This document shows positions 39,903-49,741 of a DNA stretch of 49,744 nucleotides, in pieces (position 1 is the stretch's first letter; every line of letters starts with the position of its first letter). The notes beneath the pieces were generated by a model. That model ran no database searches and was not told where the DNA came from. It saw only the letters and a list, made by a program, of their open reading frames with translations. Position numbers and translations under genes: made by a program. The stretch is taken from positions 1-49,744 of the forward strand of contig JAFGRL010000158.1 in the NCBI GenBank assembly GCA_016935195.1. The letters are read 5' to 3'. The DNA comes from Sedimentisphaerales bacterium (GTDB taxonomy: Bacteria; Planctomycetota; Phycisphaerae; Sedimentisphaerales; Anaerobacaceae).

Positions 39903-42014
39903 ATGTCTGAAACGTTCGAAAAAAAGATAATCAAAGTTCTCAAGCATCCCGACTACAAACCATTAAAGCTGACGAAATTGGCGAAAATGCTTGGCGTCGA
40001 AAGCCAGGACTATTCACAATTCAAATCAGCCTTTGAGCAGCTTCGCAGTGCCGGACACGTTATAATCGGCGAAAGAAATTTGGTTACGTTGCCCCAATTG
40101 TCAGGTCGAGTTGTCGGCACGTTCAGGGCAAATCCCAGGGGATTCGGCTTCTTAACGCCGCTTGAGCCGAATCTAAAAGGTGATTTGTTCATACCTGTCG
40201 GCTCCACAAAACAAGCTATGACCGGTGATATCGTTGCCGCCAAAGTCATCAAAAAAAAGACCACGGGAAAGGCTCAACACAGCAGCCCGACCGGTAGAAT
40301 AACCGAAGTTCTTGAACGGGCAGAGAATAAATTCGTGGGAACCTTAGTTAAAACACCGCAAGGCTGGCTCGTGCAGCCAGACGGAAGAGCCTTTATTGAG
40401 CCAATCGGCGTTGATGACGTAACAGCAAAAGATGCTCACGAAAACGACAAAGTTGAGGTTGAAATCATATCCTATCCGACAGAACGATATTCGGCACGTG
40501 GGGTAATTCTTGAAGTGCTGGGCAAAACAGGCAGATATGAAACAGAGATAGAATCGATAATACGTCGATACCGCCTGCCTCAGACATTCGACGAAGGCTG
40601 CCTGGGCCAGGTCCATAAAGCAGCCTCGCAATTCGACCCGGGCCTGGCGACAGACAGAGACGACATAACCGGCAAATTGATTATCACAATAGACCCTCCG
40701 GACGCCAAAGATTTTGACGATGCAATAAGTCTTGAGAAAGATTCCCGGGGCAACCGGATTTTAGGCGTACATATCGCAGATGTAAGCCATTTTGTAAGGC
40801 CTGATTCAAGTCTCGATTGCGAGGCTAAAACTCGGGGAAACAGCGTTTATTTAACTGGGAAAACCATACCAATGCTTCCTGAGGCCTTAAGTAACGGAAT
40901 TTGCAGCCTCCAGCCCGGTCAAAAAAGATTCGCACAAAGTGTGTACATAACTTACGACCGAGATGCTAAAGTACTTTCCCGTCGGTTTGCTAATTCCGTG
41001 ATTTGTTCAAGCCATCGTCTCACTTACCGACAAGCTGACAAAATTTTAGCCGGCCATACAAAACAGACCGATTCGCAATTAGTTGAACTGTTAAAAAATA
41101 TGGAAAAGCTTGCCCGTCTAATCGAGCGAAGAAGGCTTAAAGAAGGTATGCTGCAGCTTGATTTGCCGGAGACCGAACTGATAATGAATCATTCGCGCGA
41201 AGTAGTCGATGCCGTCCCTGCCGATAGCAGCTATCCACACAGAATAATTGAGATGTTTATGGTCGAAGCCAATGAGGCCGTAGCATCACTTCTGGACAGC
41301 CTTAACATTACCTTCATACGGCGAATCCATCCTGAACCCGACCCTTTAAGTATGAAAAAACTTTCCAAATTAATCAAGTCGCTCGGTCTGTCTATTTCGA
41401 GAACACCGGACCGACCGGCCATACAGAGTTTATTGTCTGCTGTAAGAAACACCGACCATTCCCTGGACGTTAATTTACTTATCCTTCGAAGTCTTCAAAA
41501 AGCCGAGTATTCACCTGTCCATCTTGGCCATTATGCCCTGGCCTCAACGAATTATTGCCACTTTACCAGCCCAATCCGCCGATACGCGGACCTGCTCGTC
41601 CACCGTCTGCTGCAAAGTTATTTACAGGGCACTTTGGCCACCTCCGGCAATGGTGCTGAATTAGCTGAAGTCGGCAGGCATATTACCTTTACTGAGCAGC
41701 GGGCAGAAGACGCAGAAAGAGAGCTTAAAATGATTCTTATCCTGCAAATGTTAAATCAGCAAATCGGCCAGGTACTTGACTGTGTGATAACGGGCCTAAC
41801 CAGCTTTGGCGTCTTTGCACAATCTTCCAGGTTCGGTGTAGAAGGCCTGATACCCTTATCTGAGCTTGGCCCAGACCAATGGAAGTTCAATCCAAAAAAC
41901 TACAACATAATCGGCCGGAACACCGGCCGCTGCTTCCGATTAGGCCAGTCGATAAAGACAACAATAGTCTCTGTAAATATCCCAGCCCGGCAGCTAAACC
42001 TCACTTTAGCTTAG
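39903..42014 (+). CDS. rnr: Ribonuclease R
   Basis: A 3'-5' exoribonuclease that degrades structured RNA, including defective mRNA released by trans-translation. In 703 residues: an N-terminal winged-helix region (ALMKHPDYKPLKLTKLAKML-like), cold-shock domains (GRVVGTFRANPRGFGFLTPL), the RNB catalytic core with IDPPDAKDFDDAISLEKDS (four Asp that bind Mg), HFTSPIRRYADLLVHRLLQS, and a C-terminal S1 domain (GQVLDCVITGLTSFGVFAQS) ending at NLTLA. It lacks the long basic tail of E. coli RNase R. It is followed 106 bases later by smpB. Confidence 0.95.
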   Translation: MSETFEKKIIKVLKHPDYKPLKLTKLAKMLGVESQDYSQFKSAFEQLRSAGHVIIGERNLVTLPQLSGRVVGTFRANPRGFGFLTPLEPNLKGDLFIPVGSTKQAMTGDIVAAKVIKKKTTGKAQHSSPTGRITEVLERAENKFVGTLVKTPQGWLVQPDGRAFIEPIGVDDVTAKDAHENDKVEVEIISYPTERYSARGVILEVLGKTGRYETEIESIIRRYRLPQTFDEGCLGQVHKAASQFDPGLATDRDDITGKLIITIDPPDAKDFDDAISLEKDSRGNRILGVHIADVSHFVRPDSSLDCEAKTRGNSVYLTGKTIPMLPEALSNGICSLQPGQKRFAQSVYITYDRDAKVLSRRFANSVICSSHRLTYRQADKILAGHTKQTDSQLVELLKNMEKLARLIERRRLKEGMLQLDLPETELIMNHSREVVDAVPADSSYPHRIIEMFMVEANEAVASLLDSLNITFIRRIHPEPDPLSMKKLSKLIKSLGLSISRTPDRPAIQSLLSAVRNTDHSLDVNLLILRSLQKAEYSPVHLGHYALASTNYCHFTSPIRRYADLLVHRLLQSYLQGTLATSGNGAELAEVGRHITFTEQRAEDAERELKMILILQMLNQQIGQVLDCVITGLTSFGVFAQSSRFGVEGLIPLSELGPDQWKFNPKNYNIIGRNTGRCFRLGQSIKTTIVSVNIPARQLNLTLA

Positions 42015-42120
42015 TGCCCCTGTCCCAGATGATATAAAAAGTTATCATTGCAAAGGACATCGGCATTAATGATTTGAGTATTGTTGAAAAATTCTGCACT
42101 TTTGGTTATGATTAGTACAA

Positions 42121-42606
42121 ATGGCATCGACGTCGGAAAAGAAAAAAGACAGCCGGAAGTTCCTGGCCACTAACAAAAAGGCTTACAGAGACTATGAACT
42201 TATTGACAGGTTTGAGGCTGGAATGGCTCTGTTAGGGACAGAGGTAAAATCCCTGCGCAACAGCCAGGCAGAGCTTGCCGGCTCATACGCAAGGGTTGAA
42301 AACGGCCAATGCTGGCTTGTGGGCGCCAAAATCGCTCAGTATCAGCAAACCGGCATTGCAAATCACAAGCCGGACAGGAAAAGGAAGCTGCTGCTGAATA
42401 AAGCCGAAATAAGAAAGATAAAAAGCAAACTTGAACTGCGGGGGTTTTCCCTGATACCGCTTCGAATGTACTTTAATGACAGGGGACTGGCAAAGATAGA
42501 AATAGCTCTGGCACGAGGAAAAAGACAATATGACAAACGCAGGTCTATAGAGCAGCGACAGCAGAAAAAAGATATTACCAGGAACACAAAAAAGTACCGT
42601 CGTTAA
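42121..42606 (+). CDS. smpB: SsrA-binding protein SmpB
   Basis: Binds the tRNA-like end of tmRNA and brings it to stalled ribosomes. 161 residues: LATNKKAYRDYELIDRFEAG, GTEVKSLRNSQAELAGSYAR and PDRKRKLLLNKAEIRKIKSK are the conserved RNA-binding segments, then SLIPLRMYFNDRGLAKIEIA and the basic C-terminal tail GKRQYDKRRSIEQRQQKKDI that enters the mRNA channel. Length is normal. Its RNA partner is encoded 5.8 kb upstream on the same strand, and RNase R is immediately upstream, so this region groups the rescue components. Confidence 0.96.
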   Translation: MASTSEKKKDSRKFLATNKKAYRDYELIDRFEAGMALLGTEVKSLRNSQAELAGSYARVENGQCWLVGAKIAQYQQTGIANHKPDRKRKLLLNKAEIRKIKSKLELRGFSLIPLRMYFNDRGLAKIEIALARGKRQYDKRRSIEQRQQKKDITRNTKKYRR

Positions 42607-42631
42607 GAACTAAAAACGGGAGAAATGTATT

Positions 42632-43021
42632 ATGGAAGAAGAAAAAAAAGAGGATAAAAAGCTTATAATTGATGAGGACTGGAAACATCAGGCCCAGAGA
42701 GAAAAAGAAATCCTCTCAGCCCAGGAAAAAACACAACAGGAAAAACCGCAGGCACAAAAGACAAGGCCGGGCCCACTGCCGAAAGGCAACTTTGCCGCAC
42801 TGGTGAGCACACTTGTTACGCAGGCATTGTTTGCAATGGGAATGATAAAAGTCGAAGGGCCTCAGAGGGAGCCGGATTTGGAAATGGCCAGATACCATAT
42901 CGATATGCTAGAAACGCTCGAGGAAAAAACAAAAGGCAACCTGACCGAGGACGAGCAAAAAGTCCTCAGCAATACACTCAACGAGGTACGAATGGCTTAC
43001 GTAAAAGTTTCAGGTGATTAG
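42632..43021 (+). CDS. DUF1844-domain protein
   Basis: A 129-residue protein with a charged N-terminal half (EEEKKEDKKLIIDEDWKHQA) and the DUF1844 pattern: PKGNFAALVSTLVTQALFAM, DLEMARYHIDMLETLEEKTK, then LTEDEQKVLSNTLNEVRMAY. Function is unknown; these proteins occur in Planctomycetota, Acidobacteria and Deltaproteobacteria, often near translation or folate genes. GGGAG precedes the ATG by six bases. Its stop lies inside the start of trpC. Confidence 0.85.
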   Translation: MEEEKKEDKKLIIDEDWKHQAQREKEILSAQEKTQQEKPQAQKTRPGPLPKGNFAALVSTLVTQALFAMGMIKVEGPQREPDLEMARYHIDMLETLEEKTKGNLTEDEQKVLSNTLNEVRMAYVKVSGD

Positions 43022-43826
43022 TTTGGCGAATATATTAGATAAAATCATTGCGGATAAAAGAATTGAAGTGGCATTTGAGCAAACACAAAGGAGTATTGAG
43101 CAGCTTAAAGAGCATATTCATTCACTACCGAAGTGTCGCAATTTTTACAAAGCGGTAACGAAAAATAACAGCCGAGGCTTAAATGTTATCGCTGAGGTGA
43201 AAAAGTCTTCGCCTTCTGCGGGTCTAATCTGTAAGGATTTTGACCCCGTGGCAATTGGGCAAATTTACCAGAGATGCGGAGCAGATGCTATAAGCGTTCT
43301 TACAGACCAAAAGTACTTCCAGGGAAGCCTCGAATATCTCACACAGATTAAGGATACGGTAAAGCTGCCTGTACTGCGAAAGGATTTTATAATTGACCAA
43401 TGGCAGGTTTATGAATCCCGTGCTGCCGGTGCCGATGCGATATTATTAATAGCCGATGCCTTAAAGCCGAGTGATTTAATGGATTTACTTATAACTGCCG
43501 CAGAGTTGACATTGACGGCAATTATAGAAGTTCACAGGGCCGACACGCTTTTGAAAGTTCGCAGCCTTGTCGGCTTTCCGAAAAAGGGTTATAACGTCCT
43601 CGGTATAAATAACCGCAACCTTACCACAATGAAGGTTGACTTAAATACCACAAGCCGATTGGCTGAGCTGGTCGATAATAAAAACGAACTTGTTGCAGAA
43701 AGCGGCATAAAAACACGAAGCGACGTTGAAAAGCTAATAACTGTCGGTGTAAGAGCAGTTCTTGTAGGGCAGGTGTTATGTCAAAGCCCTGATATTGAGA
43801 AAAAATTCAGGGAACTATTAGGGTAG
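43014..43826 (+). CDS. trpC: Indole-3-glycerol phosphate synthase
   Basis: Closes the indole ring in tryptophan synthesis (CdRP to indole-3-glycerol phosphate). The TIM barrel of 270 residues shows NILDKIIADKRIEV, VIAEVKKSSPSAGLI with the catalytic Lys and Glu, DAISVLTDQKYFQGSLEYL, PVLRKDFIIDQWQVYESRAA, EVHRADTLLKV, GINNRNLTTMKVDL and VAESGIKTRSDVEKL. The start is either GTG 43014, overlapping the DUF1844 gene by eight bases, or TTG 43023; both are non-ATG, which suggests low or coupled translation. No other trp gene is near. Confidence 0.94.
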   Translation: MISLANILDKIIADKRIEVAFEQTQRSIEQLKEHIHSLPKCRNFYKAVTKNNSRGLNVIAEVKKSSPSAGLICKDFDPVAIGQIYQRCGADAISVLTDQKYFQGSLEYLTQIKDTVKLPVLRKDFIIDQWQVYESRAAGADAILLIADALKPSDLMDLLITAAELTLTAIIEVHRADTLLKVRSLVGFPKKGYNVLGINNRNLTTMKVDLNTTSRLAELVDNKNELVAESGIKTRSDVEKLITVGVRAVLVGQVLCQSPDIEKKFRELLG

Positions 43827-43841
43827 CTAATTATTGACACT

Positions 43842-44648
43842 TTGATTTTGATACTTATTGGCTTTGTGATGGGACTTTTTGGCGGCCTGCTGGGTATCGG
43901 AGGCTCGATTGTTATGATACCGGCTCTGGTACTATTTTTTGGTATTGGACAAGGTCAGAAACAGCACCTCTATCAGGCGTCGGCAATGATATGCAACTTC
44001 TTCGTCGCATCTTCAGCAGTTCTTGCGCATAAAAAAACCAAGGTTTTAATGCCGCAGATAATAAAACTGCTGATACCTTTGGCTGTTGCAGGAGTTATAC
44101 TCGGCGTGTTGTTTAGCAACTTATCATTTTTTGCCGGCACCCGAAGTTACATTTTAACACGCATTTTCGGTGGATTTATGCTGTATGTTGCCGGCTATAA
44201 CTGCCTGAAATTTTTCGACAAGCGAGAAGATGATACGGGCCTGGATACCTCGAATATTCGACAATCAGTATCGTTGACGACACTTGTCGGCCTGGCGAGC
44301 GGATTTGCTGCAGGACTTTTGGGTATCGGCGGCGGCAGTGTCTGTGTGCCTTTGCAGCAGGTAACTCTTAAAATGCCCATAAAGCGCGCTATCGCAAATT
44401 CTGCGGCAACTATAATCCTGATAGCTGCCATAGGAGCAACACTTAAAAATGCAACGCTAGCTCAGCATGGCCTGGCAATAACCGACTCAATTAAGATAGC
44501 AATAATGGTTATCCCCACAGCTATTCTCGGCGGCTTTATCGGTGCCAGGCTGATGCATATTATGCCCAAGAACATTGTCAGAATTGCATTTATTCTATTA
44601 ATGTTGGCCGCAAGTTACAGGCTGCTTACCGTAGCACCAACCGGATAG
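43842..44648 (+). CDS. TauE/SafE-family sulfite/organosulfonate exporter-like membrane protein
   Basis: A 268-residue integral membrane protein with about eight helices. The family motif is present twice, as expected for the internal repeat: GLFGGLLGIGGSIVMIPALV (N-terminal half) and GFAAGLLGIGGGSVCVPLQQ (C-terminal half). The TauE group exports sulfite, sulfoacetate or related anions. The start is TTG 43842 (an ATG at 43869 would remove part of helix 1). It is 15 bases downstream of trpC on the same strand, so co-transcribed, with no functional link seen. Confidence 0.87.
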   Translation: MILILIGFVMGLFGGLLGIGGSIVMIPALVLFFGIGQGQKQHLYQASAMICNFFVASSAVLAHKKTKVLMPQIIKLLIPLAVAGVILGVLFSNLSFFAGTRSYILTRIFGGFMLYVAGYNCLKFFDKREDDTGLDTSNIRQSVSLTTLVGLASGFAAGLLGIGGGSVCVPLQQVTLKMPIKRAIANSAATIILIAAIGATLKNATLAQHGLAITDSIKIAIMVIPTAILGGFIGARLMHIMPKNIVRIAFILLMLAASYRLLTVAPTG

Positions 44649-44812
44649 CCGTTATAATTGATTACTGATTATTTTCTATTAATTATTGTTCGTTTATGGA
44701 TTATCAATACGATATTGAACAGGCCAAAGATGAGGACAGGGCTATTGCTCGCGGCTGTGAACCGCTTGCAGGATAAATCTCTTATCGTAGTATGTAAACT
44801 GCATAATTATAT

Positions 44813-46120
44813 CTATTCCTTGTAAGTTTCCCAACCCCAGGGTGGGTCTGCATCAAGGTCGATACCGAAATCACGGAATTCTTTCTTCATATTCCTGCCA
44901 AAAAGTACAGAGAAAATATCTGTGTTAACCTTCATTCTTTCTGCCTTCTTTGCTCGATGAAGGGGGTAATCCATCTGACGAATTATGGAAAAGAAATCCT
45001 CCCACATCTGTGGACCATATTCGTTCCGAAGTTTCAGAAAAAGACAGTTTAAAATCCTCGTGTAGAGTACGTTCCAGGGATATATATTCGGATCGGGGTT
45101 CTTTCCCCCAGCTGTCAGATAAGCCTTGTGAGTATCATTCCACTGCTCATGCTCCCTCATCCAAAAGGCATCGGCAATTCGCGGTGATACCAACCGGCTT
45201 ACCACTTCCTCCTGAACCGCTACGCCCAGTGCTTCATACGTACCTCCGCATTGGTAATAGGCTTTAAAACCGTGAGACATTTCTTCCGTATATCCGGCAA
45301 ATCCACTAACATCGTTTGTTTTCAAACGGACGAATCTTTTCAACGTTGGGATTGTGTATCCTATGGTACCTTGTCCCCTGATTCCTCTCCACCCTCGATT
45401 ATGCCCTTTTGGATAATGCTCGACCGAAAACTTGAACAGCGTGTCCATACCGTAGATTCTCTTCATTTCCGAATAGGCCCTCTCCAGAAATAAAGATAGT
45501 TGCTTCGCATCTGCTGCAAACTCAATTGGCACAAAAACCCACACGTGACTGGATTTTACGACTACACTTTTTGCCTCCAGTTCCTGTTCATATCTGGCCA
45601 GCGAACCAATCGACTCGTAGCAAAGCGGTTGATACGCTTCTGAGTCAGACATCGCAATTTGGATGCCTGCAAATTCAATGGCGCTGCTGAACTCTTGCAG
45701 CGAGCAGATTTCAATCACGTGTTCCGAACCTGATGCCAAACAGACCAAAAATTCGTCTCGGTACCATGCATAGGGCTGTTGTTCACTTTCTACGGTCTGG
45801 CTCACTCCCACAAAAATACCGTCTACCTTGACGGAAAATTTGTCTGGTCCCTGGCTCCCTCCTGTCCAAACAAATGTGATTTTTCTCATCTTGGTGCCAG
45901 GGTCACGAAATCGAATATGGATTTTTTTAACGCCAAGCTCATTCAAGTACCGGGGAAAACCCGGGGATTCTTCTTCAAGGTTAATAGTTACCACGCCCTG
46001 GACTATAGGTGGCCTGAAGATGTGTAAGTCGTCACGGCGCAACTCCAGGGTGTTACCGTATGCTACCGTAGAAATGAAGATAATAAACAATAAAATTTGG
46101 GATCTTGTAATAGCACGCAT
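44813..46120 (-). CDS. Secreted protein with degenerate metallopeptidase-like motif
   Basis: A 435-residue exported protein (signal peptide SQILLFIIFISTVAYGNTLE). Residues 40-165 look like a beta-sandwich carbohydrate-binding or similar domain (KIHIRFRDPGTKMRKITFVW). The second half resembles a gluzincin-like peptidase: YTEEMSHGFKAYYQCGGTYE, where the expected HExxH is E-E-M-S-H, so the first metal-binding His is replaced; downstream GVAVQEEVVSR could hold the third ligand. Activity is doubtful. Conserved HxYPKGHNRGW and PNIYPWNVLYTRIL are not recognised. It stands alone between TauE and glnS. Confidence 0.6.
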   Translation of the reverse strand: MRAITRSQILLFIIFISTVAYGNTLELRRDDLHIFRPPIVQGVVTINLEEESPGFPRYLNELGVKKIHIRFRDPGTKMRKITFVWTGGSQGPDKFSVKVDGIFVGVSQTVESEQQPYAWYRDEFLVCLASGSEHVIEICSLQEFSSAIEFAGIQIAMSDSEAYQPLCYESIGSLARYEQELEAKSVVVKSSHVWVFVPIEFAADAKQLSLFLERAYSEMKRIYGMDTLFKFSVEHYPKGHNRGWRGIRGQGTIGYTIPTLKRFVRLKTNDVSGFAGYTEEMSHGFKAYYQCGGTYEALGVAVQEEVVSRLVSPRIADAFWMREHEQWNDTHKAYLTAGGKNPDPNIYPWNVLYTRILNCLFLKLRNEYGPQMWEDFFSIIRQMDYPLHRAKKAERMKVNTDIFSVLFGRNMKKEFRDFGIDLDADPPWGWETYKE

Positions 46121-46177
46121 TATACCCCTCGATTTTCAAAATTTCACAAAAGCTTTTAATACTGACTATTTACTTCT

Positions 46178-47914
46178 TCACCTCTTCTTCTGTGCTTTCC
46201 GGATTTTAGCCCACCGGTCTCGCAAGGGCACCGTTCGGTTGAAAACAAGTTTATTTTCAGTGTTCTCCATATCGACACAGAAATAGCCTAATCGCTCGAA
46301 CTGATAGTGGCTTAGATGTTTGGCTGCTGCTAAAGAGGTTTCGACTCTGCAGGATTTGAGTATCTTCAAAGACTGCGGATTGAGATTTGATTTTAAATTT
46401 TCGTCGGTATCAAGATTATCCGGTTTTTCCTTTGTGAATAAATTCTCGTACAATCGAACCTCAGCTTCAAGGGCGTGAGCTGCTGAGACCCAGTGTAGTG
46501 TTGACCTGACCTTTCGGCCGTCTGGGGCATCACCGCCTTTTGTGGCAGGGTCATAAGTGCAGTGAAGCTCAACAACCTCTCCCTTAGAATTTTTGATGAC
46601 ATTAACACATTTTACGAAGTATGCGTACCGCAGCCGAACTTCACGTCCCGGTGCCAGCCGATAGAATTTAGGGACAGGTTTTTCCATAAAATCATCCTGC
46701 TCGATGTACAATTCTTGAGAGAAAGGCACCTTCCGGGTGCCGGCTGAAAGGTCTTCAGGATTATTGATGGCATCTAATTGTTCAACCTGGTCTTTTGGGT
46801 AATTATCGACGACCACTTTTAATGGTTTAAGCACAGCCATAACACGTTGGGAAGTTTTATTCAAATCCTCTCTGACACAATGCTCTAATAAGGCAATATC
46901 AACGGTGCTGTTGAACTTATTGACTCCGATTATTTTGCAGAAACTGCGAATTGCTGCCGGCGAATAACCTCGCCTTCGCATTCCGCAAATCGTTGGCATT
47001 CTCGGATCATCCCAGCCTTTGACGTAACCTCCCTTAACCAGCTTTAGCAGCTTTCGCTTGCTCATAACGGTGTAGCTAAGATTAAGGCGGGCAAATTCGA
47101 TTTGTTGAGGATGGTGAATGCCTAATTGTTCGAGAAACCAATCGTACAGCGGCCGATGATTTTCAAATTCGAGTGTGCAGATTGAATGGGTAATTTGCTC
47201 GATGGAGTCCTCCAGGCCGTGTGCCCAATCGTATGTGGGATAAATGCACCATTTATCAGCGGTTCTTGGATGGCTGGCGTGGAGGATTCGATACATCACG
47301 GGGTCGCGCATATTAAGATTTGGTGATAACATATCAATCTTTGCGCGAAGAACGCGGGAGCCGTCCTCGAATTCGCCGGCCCGCATTCGTTCGAAGAGGT
47401 CGAGGTTTTCCTCAATACTGCGGTCGCGATTAGGGCTGTTCTTTCCCGGGCTGGTCAAAGTGCCGCGATACTCTCTGATTTGCCCGGCGCTTAGGTCGTC
47501 AACGTAGGCCTTGCCGGCTTTAATTAGCTTTAGGGCATATTCATACATCTGCTCGAAATAGTCAGAGGCAAAATACAGTCTATCCTCCCAGTCAAATCCG
47601 AGCCACCAGATGTCCTCCTTGATAGCTTCGATGTATTCACTTTCTTCCTTTATTGGGTTGGTATCGTCAAATCGCAGATTGCACAGGCCTTTGTATTCGG
47701 CGGCGATACCAAAATTAAGGCAGATGCTCTTAGCGTGTCCGATATGCAGATAGCCGTTCGGCTCGGGGGGAAATCGGGTGTGAACGCGTCCGCCGTATTT
47801 ATCGGTGCTTAAATCTTCGCAGATAATTGACCGGATGAAACCAGTTCTTTCGCTGTTGAGCCCTTCGGTGTTATGCTGGTTGTCTCGGTTCGTACTCATC
47901 GGATTTTTGTTCAT
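46178..47914 (-). CDS. glnS: Glutaminyl-tRNA synthetase
   Basis: Charges tRNA-Gln directly; its presence suggests the organism does not rely only on the Glu-tRNA(Gln) amidotransferase route. The class I core has [20 protein letters not shown] with [24 protein letters not shown] and [20 protein letters not shown] with the MSKR loop; the C-terminal beta-barrel anticodon domain contains [20 protein letters not shown]. The start is ambiguous: GTG 47929, ATG 47914 or ATG 47899; none has a ribosome-binding site, and ATG 47914 (578 residues) is used here. Confidence 0.93.
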   Translation of the reverse strand: MNKNPMSTNRDNQHNTEGLNSERTGFIRSIICEDLSTDKYGGRVHTRFPPEPNGYLHIGHAKSICLNFGIAAEYKGLCNLRFDDTNPIKEESEYIEAIKEDIWWLGFDWEDRLYFASDYFEQMYEYALKLIKAGKAYVDDLSAGQIREYRGTLTSPGKNSPNRDRSIEENLDLFERMRAGEFEDGSRVLRAKIDMLSPNLNMRDPVMYRILHASHPRTADKWCIYPTYDWAHGLEDSIEQITHSICTLEFENHRPLYDWFLEQLGIHHPQQIEFARLNLSYTVMSKRKLLKLVKGGYVKGWDDPRMPTICGMRRRGYSPAAIRSFCKIIGVNKFNSTVDIALLEHCVREDLNKTSQRVMAVLKPLKVVVDNYPKDQVEQLDAINNPEDLSAGTRKVPFSQELYIEQDDFMEKPVPKFYRLAPGREVRLRYAYFVKCVNVIKNSKGEVVELHCTYDPATKGGDAPDGRKVRSTLHWVSAAHALEAEVRLYENLFTKEKPDNLDTDENLKSNLNPQSLKILKSCRVETSLAAAKHLSHYQFERLGYFCVDMENTENKLVFNRTVPLRDRWAKIRKAQKKR

Positions 47915-48043
47915 ATTTTGCGTTTTCACTAAAAAGTTCTAATAAAATGAAGATACCGATGATTTGTCATTTACGGAAGAGATACTTTAGTAAATCTTGC
48001 GTTTTTGCAAAAGACAAAACCGTGTTTCACGGAGAGCTTGCTT

Positions 48044-48736
48044 TTATATATTCCAGTTCTTAGAGCCCTTGATAAATTTATTCTGAACTAATATTCCGAT
48101 AGCTGTAGGCACAATAAGGGCAATGGGCAAAAACCATTTGTGGTTGAAAAAGAGCTGTTCAACATCTTCGGTAGTAGCCGGGTACAGGTACAAAAGGGCC
48201 AATGTTCCGACGACCATCAAGACACTGCCGCCGAGGCTGGAAAAGAGCATTACCGCAATTTTGAAAATTATGAATGAAATCATGCCGCCTGCTACTATGC
48301 CGGTTATGGCACCGGCCCAGATATAGCTTTCATTCAGCCCGCAGGCATACCATATACCGGAAGTTATCAGCCCGCCCGCAATAGCACCTAATATGCTGAC
48401 CGCCCATCGCATTAAAGGCACAGCCAGAACACCAAGTGCTACAACACCTACAAGAGCGCCAAAGAATTCCCTGTTCTCGCCTCCGACCTTGCCGGCTATT
48501 GTTATCCCTAAAATCAGACCCAAAAACGCAAAGCTGATTATGACGAGTACCTTGAACACACGCCAGCCGTAGAAAATACAAACCACGCCGAAAGATATGA
48601 AAGTCAGCGCTTCAATCAGATTAAGTGAGGTTATGTGCTCCCAAATTTCATCAATTGGTACAATTGTCTCTTCAGCAGGAACAGGCGGCTCGGTAGCGGG
48701 ATCAACTGCCTGGGCTAAAATGGTCATACAATTCAT
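48044..48736 (-). CDS. Glycine-rich polytopic membrane protein
   Basis: 230 residues with an N-terminal hydrophilic part (signal-like start MNCMTILAQAVDPATEPP) and about six helices rich in Gly and Ala (FLGLILGITIAGKVGGENRE, ISILGAIAGGLITSGIWYAC). It resembles the DUF4203/TMEM198-like group in helix pattern, but I do not recognise it firmly. AAAGGAG precedes the ATG by seven bases. It follows a similar membrane-protein gene by 30 bases and is probably its partner. Function unknown. Confidence 0.7.
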   Translation of the reverse strand: MNCMTILAQAVDPATEPPVPAEETIVPIDEIWEHITSLNLIEALTFISFGVVCIFYGWRVFKVLVIISFAFLGLILGITIAGKVGGENREFFGALVGVVALGVLAVPLMRWAVSILGAIAGGLITSGIWYACGLNESYIWAGAITGIVAGGMISFIIFKIAVMLFSSLGGSVLMVVGTLALLYLYPATTEDVEQLFFNHKWFLPIALIVPTAIGILVQNKFIKGSKNWNI

Positions 48737-48766
48737 CGTTAAGCTCCTTTAATTTCACTCGAACCT

Positions 48767-49477
48767 TTACTTATTTCGCCAGGTTGCTCTTTTCTTTGAA
48801 TTTTGGTCGTTACTTCGGCTCATCTGGTCTTCTGCTGCCGGGTGTTTGCCGGCTCTGCGACAAAGTATTAGCTGCTCGACGGTTCCAAAAGCTATCATGG
48901 CACCAAAAACACCGGCGAAAAAAATCTGTTTGCCGAGGACGCCATCTGCCACGGTAGCGCCTTTGTACTGCAGCAGGAAAACCATGCCAGAAAAAATCAA
49001 AAGCGTTCCAAGAGCCGCACAGCACAAAGCAGAAAGCAGCCGCCACAGAAAAGAGCCTGTTATAATTACAGCAAGTACCAAAATCGAAAGGATTACCCAG
49101 CTATGAATGGGCATTTGCAGGATTGCTTCCTTTAAGCTATCCACATTTTCAATATATGGCGCTGCTAGGATTGCAAAACCTATAACGACAGCCAGAACAA
49201 CCGACAATATAGTCAAAAAGACCTTTTCGAATACCATCGCGATAACGGCACCTGCAGCGGACAAAAGTATTGTCCATGCAGGATTTTTGTCGATTACAAA
49301 AAATCCGCAAATACCGCCACTGACGGCACCGGCTACCGCTGCCAAAATCTTTCTAAAACCCAGCCCTCCCAGCCAGACAAACAACCCTGATACGAGAAAA
49401 GTCAGTCCCAGGCACCCCAAAACTAAAGGATTAAGCTGCGTCGCCAACTCCTCACAATGTTTGGTAATTAGTTCCAT
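48767..49477 (-). CDS. Glycine-rich polytopic membrane protein, paralogue-like
   Basis: 236 residues with about seven helices (LGCLGLTFLVSGLFVWLGGL, LAAVAGAVSGGICGFFVIDK, VIAMVFEKVFLTILSVVLAV) and a basic C-terminal tail (KHPAAEDQMSRSNDQNSKKR). Helix spacing and Gly-rich G-x-x-x-G patterns match the next gene, suggesting an ancient duplication and a two-subunit membrane complex. No catalytic motif. No ribosome-binding site precedes the ATG. Confidence 0.68.
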   Translation of the reverse strand: MELITKHCEELATQLNPLVLGCLGLTFLVSGLFVWLGGLGFRKILAAVAGAVSGGICGFFVIDKNPAWTILLSAAGAVIAMVFEKVFLTILSVVLAVVIGFAILAAPYIENVDSLKEAILQMPIHSWVILSILVLAVIITGSFLWRLLSALCCAALGTLLIFSGMVFLLQYKGATVADGVLGKQIFFAGVFGAMIAFGTVEQLILCRRAGKHPAAEDQMSRSNDQNSKKRATWRNK

Positions 49478-49657
49478 ATAATAGACTTACGATTTTTAAG
49501 CTTTTCTGGTGCAGCCCGGTGAAGTTTAATGTGCCAAAAGCACTTCAGCGTCCATATATAATTATCGGCGCAGAGTGTTATTTTTCGTTAGACTGTTAAC
49601 ATTTTCACCCCTAATTAATCGAGCATGGCTATCCTACCGGTCTCTGGCAGTCTTTAG

Positions 49658-49741
49658 TGCGGATGAGAGGAGTCGAACCTCCACGGGCCAAAGCCCACAG
49701 GCACCTGAAGCCTGCGCGTCTGCCAATTCCGCCACATCCGC
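49658..49741 (-). tRNA. tRNA-Leu (anticodon CAG)
   Basis: On the minus strand the acceptor GCGGATG pairs with CATCCGC and the discriminator is A. The anticodon arm CAGGC-TTCAGGT-GCCTG has CAG at the anticodon, and a long variable arm (GGGCTTTGGCCC) identifies a class II tRNA. No CCA is encoded. Confidence 0.95.

Noticed and set aside
44696-44776. 26-codon frame MDYQYDIEQAKDEDRAIARG and six more residues
   Set aside because: Composition looks coding-like, but it lacks a ribosome-binding site and is too short to support; could be a gene relic between two converging genes.
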